In this document: positions 58,595-64,000 of the stretch, one piece after another | Layout: each line of letters starts with the position of its first letter | Position numbering within the stretch: position 1 is the stretch's first letter | Source of the DNA: Bipolaris cookei | Taxonomy: Eukaryota > Ascomycota > Dothideomycetes > Pleosporales > Pleosporaceae | Assembly: GCA_002286855.1 (NCBI GenBank) | Contig: NRSV01000037.1 | Location: 124,001-188,000 of the forward strand | Reading direction: 5' to 3' | Length of the DNA stretch: 64,000 nucleotides | Position numbers and translations under genes: made by a program | The notes under the pieces: model-generated | What the model was told of the DNA's origin: nothing | Database searches by the model: none | Seen by the model: only the letters and a program-made list of their open reading frames with translations

Positions 58595-61500
58595 TTACTG
58601 CAACTTCAGGTCTTCCTCACTCAGGACACCATAGAGTTTCTCAATCTCCTGCCCGATAACGTTCAAATCGTGCGCGAGTTGTCCAGTCACCAGTGCTGTC
58701 TTGGAGTTAGTGGCGATGGTCAATCTCAAGTACAAACGGTAAGGACCCACCATAGGCATACAACAACTCGTAATCTTCGTCCGTAGCAACGACTTTGCCG
58801 AGATCCTGCTGTCGAAACTCGAAGACTCTTGCAAGCAACCGATCACGTGTGTGTTCGATGTTGGGTAGAACATCATTGAGCGGATATGCTAGCTTCATAG
58901 AGGAGGCCATGACTGTCACTTGTTAGCATTCAACTCCAATTACGACCTAGTATGAAGCTCACCTGAGAACAAATGACTGATACGCCAACTCAGCTCTGTC
59001 CACTCTTTCTTTGTATACCTCAGAGCTTCCTTCTCACCATCCGACGCTTTCAGCTCTCTTAGTATAACCACATTCATTGCGTGAAAACTGTCCAGTAGTC
59101 GACTTGTCGCACCAAGGATAATCTGAAAACTCTTATTGGGAAAGGGGCCTCTGAGCTCAAACTCTGCAGCAGCCGCCACACGCAGCGTCTCCAAATGAGA
59201 TAGATATCTCCGAAGTTCAATCTCCTCGCGTTCAGACATGAACGATTGTGTCCTGCTTGTGTACTCATTGGATTCAAGGACAGTCTTGAGTGGCCCGCGT
59301 TTCCATATCAATCCCATCTTGAGCCATAACAAGGACGTGCCTTTCTTGAGCTTACGGCGTGCGGAAATTGGCCAGATTATCCTGGTTACAACAATACCCC
59401 AAAGACAACCGACCATAACAGCAACCACTCGATGAATTACAATCTCCCAGATTTCAGGTGAGATACCACCTTCGTCATCGTCATCTTCGTCGTCCTTAAC
59501 AGAAAGAGAGTAGGCGTAGAGCGCAGAAAGGTTGTACGTCAGCAAAATGAAACGACCCATAGGTCCCTTGCCCTTGCCGACAATGATGTAGAAGCAGAAC
59601 AGGGAAATAAACCAGCCGAAAAAGCCCAGAAGAAGAGCGTGTTCGTCAGCCGCGATCCACGCAGCGATTGCTAGCACAGCGCCCAGACAGGTACCAGCAA
59701 ATCGCTGATACCCTGTGGTGTTGGAAGCGCCTATAGTCATAGAGCAAACCAACATGTACGACAATAGACCCCACTCGCCACGCCATCGACTATAATAGCC
59801 TCTTGTCGATTGGATAAAGGACCACATGGCCCAGAGGACTGCACCAATGCCAACCTTGACAGCATATTTGAGATCGTCCCTTCTGAAGACGGCAAGCGAC
59901 GTCCATATACGGTAGGATAACGGCTGTTCGTTCTCTGGCTTGTACGGATCTCCACGCGTCGACTTCCTGTAGATAGGATTGTGAATCTCGCGCGAGCCTC
60001 CCACTGTCTGGGGGTCTGTTTCTTGCATAAAATTAGCCACTTCTGAGTCGTCGCCAGAATGACTCTTCTTGTGCCAGGTTTTCCAGAACTTCAGCCAGTT
60101 GTAAGTTCTTTGCCGCGGATAGCGATTGACATTGGCTTTGAGCTCCTCAAGAATGTCAAGGAACCCCACCATATCTTCAGCAAAATCAATCAATGACGAA
60201 CTGAAATACCCGCAGCTTGCGGCAACCTCTTCAAAGTCGGCTGCAACTGCTGCCGAACTTGTCCTAGTTGGAATTTTGTTCGTGTAGATACCGGAAAGAG
60301 CCTCTCGTCGTGCGTCCGCGAAGAGAGCCTTCGCGTCTACTAGACTATGCCGGAAGTGCTCGTTGATAGCCATGTTGTACTCTGGCCCAGGTCCAAACGG
60401 TAATTCAGAAAGCACTTCACGTAGGGTGTATGCAAGTGATTTCTAATTTGATTAGCAATGCAAGAAACCCCAGGGTTTTGGACTCACCATTGGTGGGCCC
60501 AATTGAGCTATGAAGACAGAGAAAATGTCAGCAGGCGTGAGGTTGGACTTCGAGAGATTAATAGATTTGGCTAGCATTTGATTCACCGGATTGGATTCGT
60601 CGTCTGATTCAGCAGCCGAGCAGATTGCAGACGCTTCGGAGCTTTCTGGCAGTTCATCGATAGAGGCGAGGATGCTGCTCCGCCTATCCGAATGCCTCAA
60701 CGTAGGAGAAACCAGCTGAGGACTTTGTGACATGGCCTGTTCTGAGAAGATTGAAGAAGTAACCGTTCCATTGGTAGGCATAGGTTGAGAAGCTGCCTCA
60801 CCGGGCGCGGGCTGGGCAAGTAACGTAAACTGCGTCTCAGCAGCACTTCGCAATCCACCCAAACTCTGCATCAGTGTCTCAACACATTTGACCAGCCTGG
60901 CATTAATCTTGTACTCTGCTTCAGTGCCCAAAGCATAGTGCTCAAACTTGGCTTCTCCAAGATTCTTAACCAGGGCTTTGAACGTCGTTTGCAGCCGATC
61001 TGAAGCTTTGACATACGAGTCGCTCTTGAGGTCTTGTTCAGAGCCGGAAAGAAAACTGAGCGCAATGCCGTTTAGCATTTCTGCCATGGCATCGGTGGAT
61101 TTGATAAAAGTGTCGCGGAACTCGCTGCGCGCCGACGTTGGCTTTACTAGAAGAGATACAGCTGTCGATGCAGCACATCCCATGATGACCATCTTCAGCA
61201 CCTGCCAGATTTTGACGTAGGAGAACGTAGCAGCCTGGACAGCTCCCTCTTTGGTCAAAATGGTGATGAGGGCGAGGGAAGTCAGAGAGCAGGCCACATT
61301 GACCAGCGGATTGCCGAGCCTTTGTTTTGTCCATCCAACTAGCCCGAGACCACCTCCACAGAAGACGATGAGCACTATGACATGACCAACTACTAGAAGG
61401 TCGTTGTTCCCAAAGTAGGCCGACACAGCCATGCTGGAGAAGGAGACGACCGCAGCATAGAGAAAGGCAGCAAAGGCAAGCATGACAGCCTCAAGCATGC

Positions 61501-61991
61501 TACCGGCTGAGCGCGCTGGATGGAAGTAGACGGTGATTGTTGCAACGATGTGTTTGCCGTCGTTCCTACCCAACAGCGCAGCTATGAAGGGGACAAAGGT
61601 AGCCAGCGACCCGAGTACATAGGCCAGAGAGCATTTCAGAATGCCGACACCGGTCTGGCTCGTCGCATATGCGTAGCCTTGCCGAAACTTGTACTTGGTC
61701 ATCTCTACGAGCAGCTCTCTCCTGCTCATCTCGCGATATCTCTCGGTTTCGAACTGGCCAGGAGCGAGGAGAATCTCGGCGGATCGGGTGCGGCGATGTC
61801 GAGATCTGCGCAGGGTGAAGGCCTTCTTGACGCGTTCGCCAGTCCTCGGCTGTATCATTGTCGCCGACCGCATCTGTAGCTTATAGTGAGCTATCCATGC
61901 GTGCCTAAAGCCCCAAGACGCGACTTACACTGGGTCGCATGAAGCGGCGCTGTGCTGGGCCCTGCGAAGTCTCGCTTTCCATAGTGAGCAT
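58595..61991 (-). CDS. Bre4-like multi-pass membrane protein (DUF2421, aromatic-acid-exporter fold)
   Basis: Exons complement(58595..58695, 58751..58912, 58963..60442, 60488..61873, 61929..61991) give 1063 aa. The start may be at MLTMESETSQG or three residues later. Two groups of about six membrane helices occur. The first (about residues 90-270) includes YVLGSLATFVPFIAALLG, AVMLAFAAFLYAAVVSF and LVVGHVIVLIVFCGGGLGL. The second (about 650-820) includes VGIGAVLWAMWSFI, FAGTCLGAVLAIAAWIA, LGFFGWFISLFCFYIIVG and IVIHRVVAVMVGCLWGIVV. Each group is followed by a long helical cytosolic part. This is the layout of fungal ER/plasma-membrane proteins with the ER-transporter N-terminal domain and DUF2421. 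Yeast Bre4 mutants are brefeldin A sensitive. The transported substrate is unknown. Confidence 0.85.
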
Positions 61992-62428
61992 GACGTGTCT
62001 TAGAGCCCGTTTGAAGGACTAGAGTATGACGAGAAGCAGCATGGAATCTGGCGCTGTGCAGGCGTTGCAAGCGTTGTTGGTGGTGAACCCTGCCGATGCG
62101 CAGATGCGATGACGCTGGCGCTAAGGCCGCCAGAGCTACGCGCGTGCCTGTCTATGTACATCTGCGCACGACCTCTGCTCGTGGCATGACGTGGTGAGAT
62201 GCCCGCTGAGGATCATGTCTCCATAGTGCGCTACCATTCCACTCAGGCGGATACTGTTCAAGAGCTGTCAACCCAGGGGGCCCACTGTAGGAGACAGTCC
62301 CGCTCCGATTGGCGCAGGTACCCTTCACTAGCGCCCTCTTATCTAACTTCCTATGCCATTTTATACTTTCGTCTCTATAAAATATGCTCCTCAAGCAGGA
62401 ACCTAACACAGCCGACTCATACTCTGCC
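61992..62428. promoter_or_regulatory. Divergent intergenic
   Basis: 437 bp between the Bre4-like gene and the 155-aa gene. No motif called. Confidence 0.4.
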
Positions 62429-62896
62429 ATGGACGAAGAAGAAGACATCGACATAGCTGCAGCTATGGGCTTCTCCTCTTTTGGGGGAACCAAGAAGCGA
62501 AAATTCGACCATGAAAACTCACCAAAGGCCAAAGCCGATGCAAGCGGTGCAAACTCCACCAAACTGGGGGTTAGAACGAAGAAAGTTGCTAGCGGAGAAG
62601 TGAATGAGCCTGGAGCTTCCGAGTCAAAGAAACCCCCGGCAACAGATTCTGGTCTTGCCAGCTTCCTAGCACATGGCCAAACCCTTCCGGAAACTCCCCT
62701 CGGCGCTGCTGATAGCCCTGCTCCGGACGATCAGTCTGCAATGGAAACTATATCATTTGGCGGACCTCCTATTTCGAGAGCAGAACTAAGTGCGCTTCGG
62801 AATGGACTTCAGAACGAGAATGGGGACACGGCTTATTTTCTACCAAGTTTCGTTGAGGATCCTTGGGCCAAGCTCGGAAAAGGCAAGAGTGGATGA
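62429..62896 (+). CDS. Small conserved-looking nuclear-type protein, unknown
   Basis: A single exon of 155 aa from MDEEEDIDIAAAMGFSSFGG; an in-frame ATG 45 nt upstream is less likely because the acidic start is a natural N-terminus. The pattern is an acidic start, a hydrophobic AMGFSSFGG, then TKKRKFD, a likely nuclear localisation signal. The middle is polar and disordered. The C-terminus has two patches that look conserved: GGPPISRAELSALRNGL and GDTAYFLPSFVEDPWAKLGK. I do not recognise a domain. The ends-only pattern suggests short linear motifs docking to a partner. Function unknown. Confidence 0.65.
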   Translation: MDEEEDIDIAAAMGFSSFGGTKKRKFDHENSPKAKADASGANSTKLGVRTKKVASGEVNEPGASESKKPPATDSGLASFLAHGQTLPETPLGAADSPAPDDQSAMETISFGGPPISRAELSALRNGLQNENGDTAYFLPSFVEDPWAKLGKGKSG

Positions 62897-64000
62897 TGTA
62901 AGTTTGGAGAATTAAAGAATATTAGTAGTTACTGATATGTACACACAGAATGCAAAATAACTGCACAAAACAGGTTATTGGCAAGATTGCACCAGAGGTT
63001 TGTAGCATCTCATTGAAGATGTTGAATTTGCTATGGTGTTCTACCGAGTATTGTTGTAGAGCGACCAGGGTCTAAAATCGACTAAAAGTGGTGCTTCTTG
63101 AGTGCTTGCGCACATCGACGTATTCAGATCACTGCGCTTGTGTCAAGACTAGTGTATATCGCACATCCATTAGGGCAGTGCGAGCTATGGCCGCGTTTTC
63201 TTGGGCTGGAAAAAAGCTGAAATCATTCATAACGTACCAAACGGTTGAAAGACATTGCTGAGAATTGATTGGCATTAGCTTATCGGCAAATTGACTAGAT
63301 CAGTAGTTGTGCAATTCAAAAGCTGTCGAATAGCATATCAATCAGATCCATTGGTGGTCGCTGAGAGCTAAAAGTCGCAGTCATTGGAAAGACATTACCA
63401 CTAGTATCTCCTGTCCGACACCACTCACTGACGAAGAACTGAAGAGCACATTCTGGGCCGTCAGAACGTCCGAGTAAATCGTACATGTGTAATTGACATA
63501 ACCTGAACCCAAAGCTTGTGAAACCCAAGTATCAATAAGATAGGAGTGGGGAATGGGAAATGCTGCTGCCTGGTGCCGCGCAAGATGTTGTACACTCCAT
63601 CTAGAAGCACACGAGATTAGACTGGACTCAAGCTGTTGGTTGAGTTGAATTCAAGTTCTCGGCCCTCCGGGTAAGTGTTCATGTAGGGCAGACGCTGGGG
63701 CGAGGGGTACAAGGGTGACCTAAAAGTAGTTACCATGCGCAACTCACATGGGCGGCATTGACAGCCGTGCCATACGATTGGCTCGTTCCGCGCCGTTGAA
63801 GCGCCAGTGTAACGCCTTCCATAGACAAAGGGCTCGGATGGTACAATGTGCAAGGACATAGCATGCAAATCAAAGCCGGTGGTCCTGGGAAGAGAGACGA
63901 GCTAGGTGGGATCCCTCACCGCCACTTATTGCCGTGCTTGGAGAGCAGTTGACTTGCAGCATGGGAACGTCTGGGGAATATGCGTGCGAGAAGCAGTACG
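62897..64000. other. Right-edge non-coding stretch
   Basis: 1.1 kb with two frames of 70-83 codons on the minus strand, neither joining to a credible exon nor resembling a family. It may contain the promoter or 3' end of a gene beyond the window. Confidence 0.35.

Noticed and set aside
63316..63868. Two minus-strand frames of 70 and 83 codons near the right edge
   Set aside because: They could not be joined by plausible splice sites and show no conserved motif.

Overview
The window looks like nuclear DNA of a filamentous ascomycete. Genes are dense (28 protein-coding genes in 64 kb). They are interrupted by many introns of about 47-60 nt with GTAAGT-like donors, CTRAC-like branch sites and YAG acceptors. 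The proteins match fungal families such as Vps74, Spt3, fungal MIT and DUF2421 proteins, a COP9 signalosome subunit and a Bub1/Mad3 kinase. The intron style and overall feel suggest Dothideomycetes, perhaps Pleosporales, but that is an impression rather than something the sequence proves. I rebuilt gene models by eye, joining frames at splice sites so that each CDS stays in frame and conserved motifs are continuous.

Layout: 1-8.0 kb holds sld2 (cut by the left edge), the mitochondrial dihydrolipoamide dehydrogenase, the nucleolar MIF4G/MA3 protein Sgd1/Nom1, srp14 and a DOPA-dioxygenase-like gene. 8.6-18.3 kb holds cytosolic Asp-tRNA synthetase, an Rco1-like double-PHD protein and a PA2G4/Ebp1 homologue. 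18.7-25.3 kb holds a secreted EEP-fold phosphatase/nuclease, Snf5/Sfh1 and Vps74. 25.8-29.9 kb holds the mitochondrial acyl carrier protein, head to head with the 23-kDa iron-sulfur subunit of complex I, then the SURF6/Rrp14 homologue. 30.4-39.6 kb holds an unrecognised 531-aa protein, a secreted glycosylated-looking protein, a 1.7-kb AT-rich and microsatellite-rich gap, and a large MIT-domain protein. 40.8-52.5 kb holds csn3, a Bub1/Mad3-type kinase, an alcohol dehydrogenase, a small orphan and a GH15-family protein. 53-62.9 kb holds a small Cys-rich orphan, dph5, spt3, rpl19, a Bre4-like membrane protein and a nuclear-looking orphan.

Most genes are housekeeping: translation and ribosome assembly (AspRS, Dph5, Rpl19, Sgd1, Surf6, PA2G4, SRP14), chromatin and transcription (Rco1-like, Snf5, Spt3), the chromosome cycle (Sld2, Bub1/Mad3) and mitochondrial metabolism (Lpd1, Acp, 23-kDa subunit). 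They do not form a co-functional cluster, apart from the divergent pair encoding two complex I-associated proteins. I see no transposon, CRISPR array, secondary-metabolite cluster, rRNA or tRNA.

No clear new biological system stands out. The most interesting signals are: unusual gene architecture (an rpl19 start codon split by its intron with a competing strong donor upstream; an 18-nt internal and an 8-nt terminal exon in the acyl carrier protein gene; a 6-nt last exon in spt3 behind a retainable in-frame intron); a kinase gene carrying two KEN boxes; a Cys/His cluster at the end of Snf5; and several small orphan proteins.
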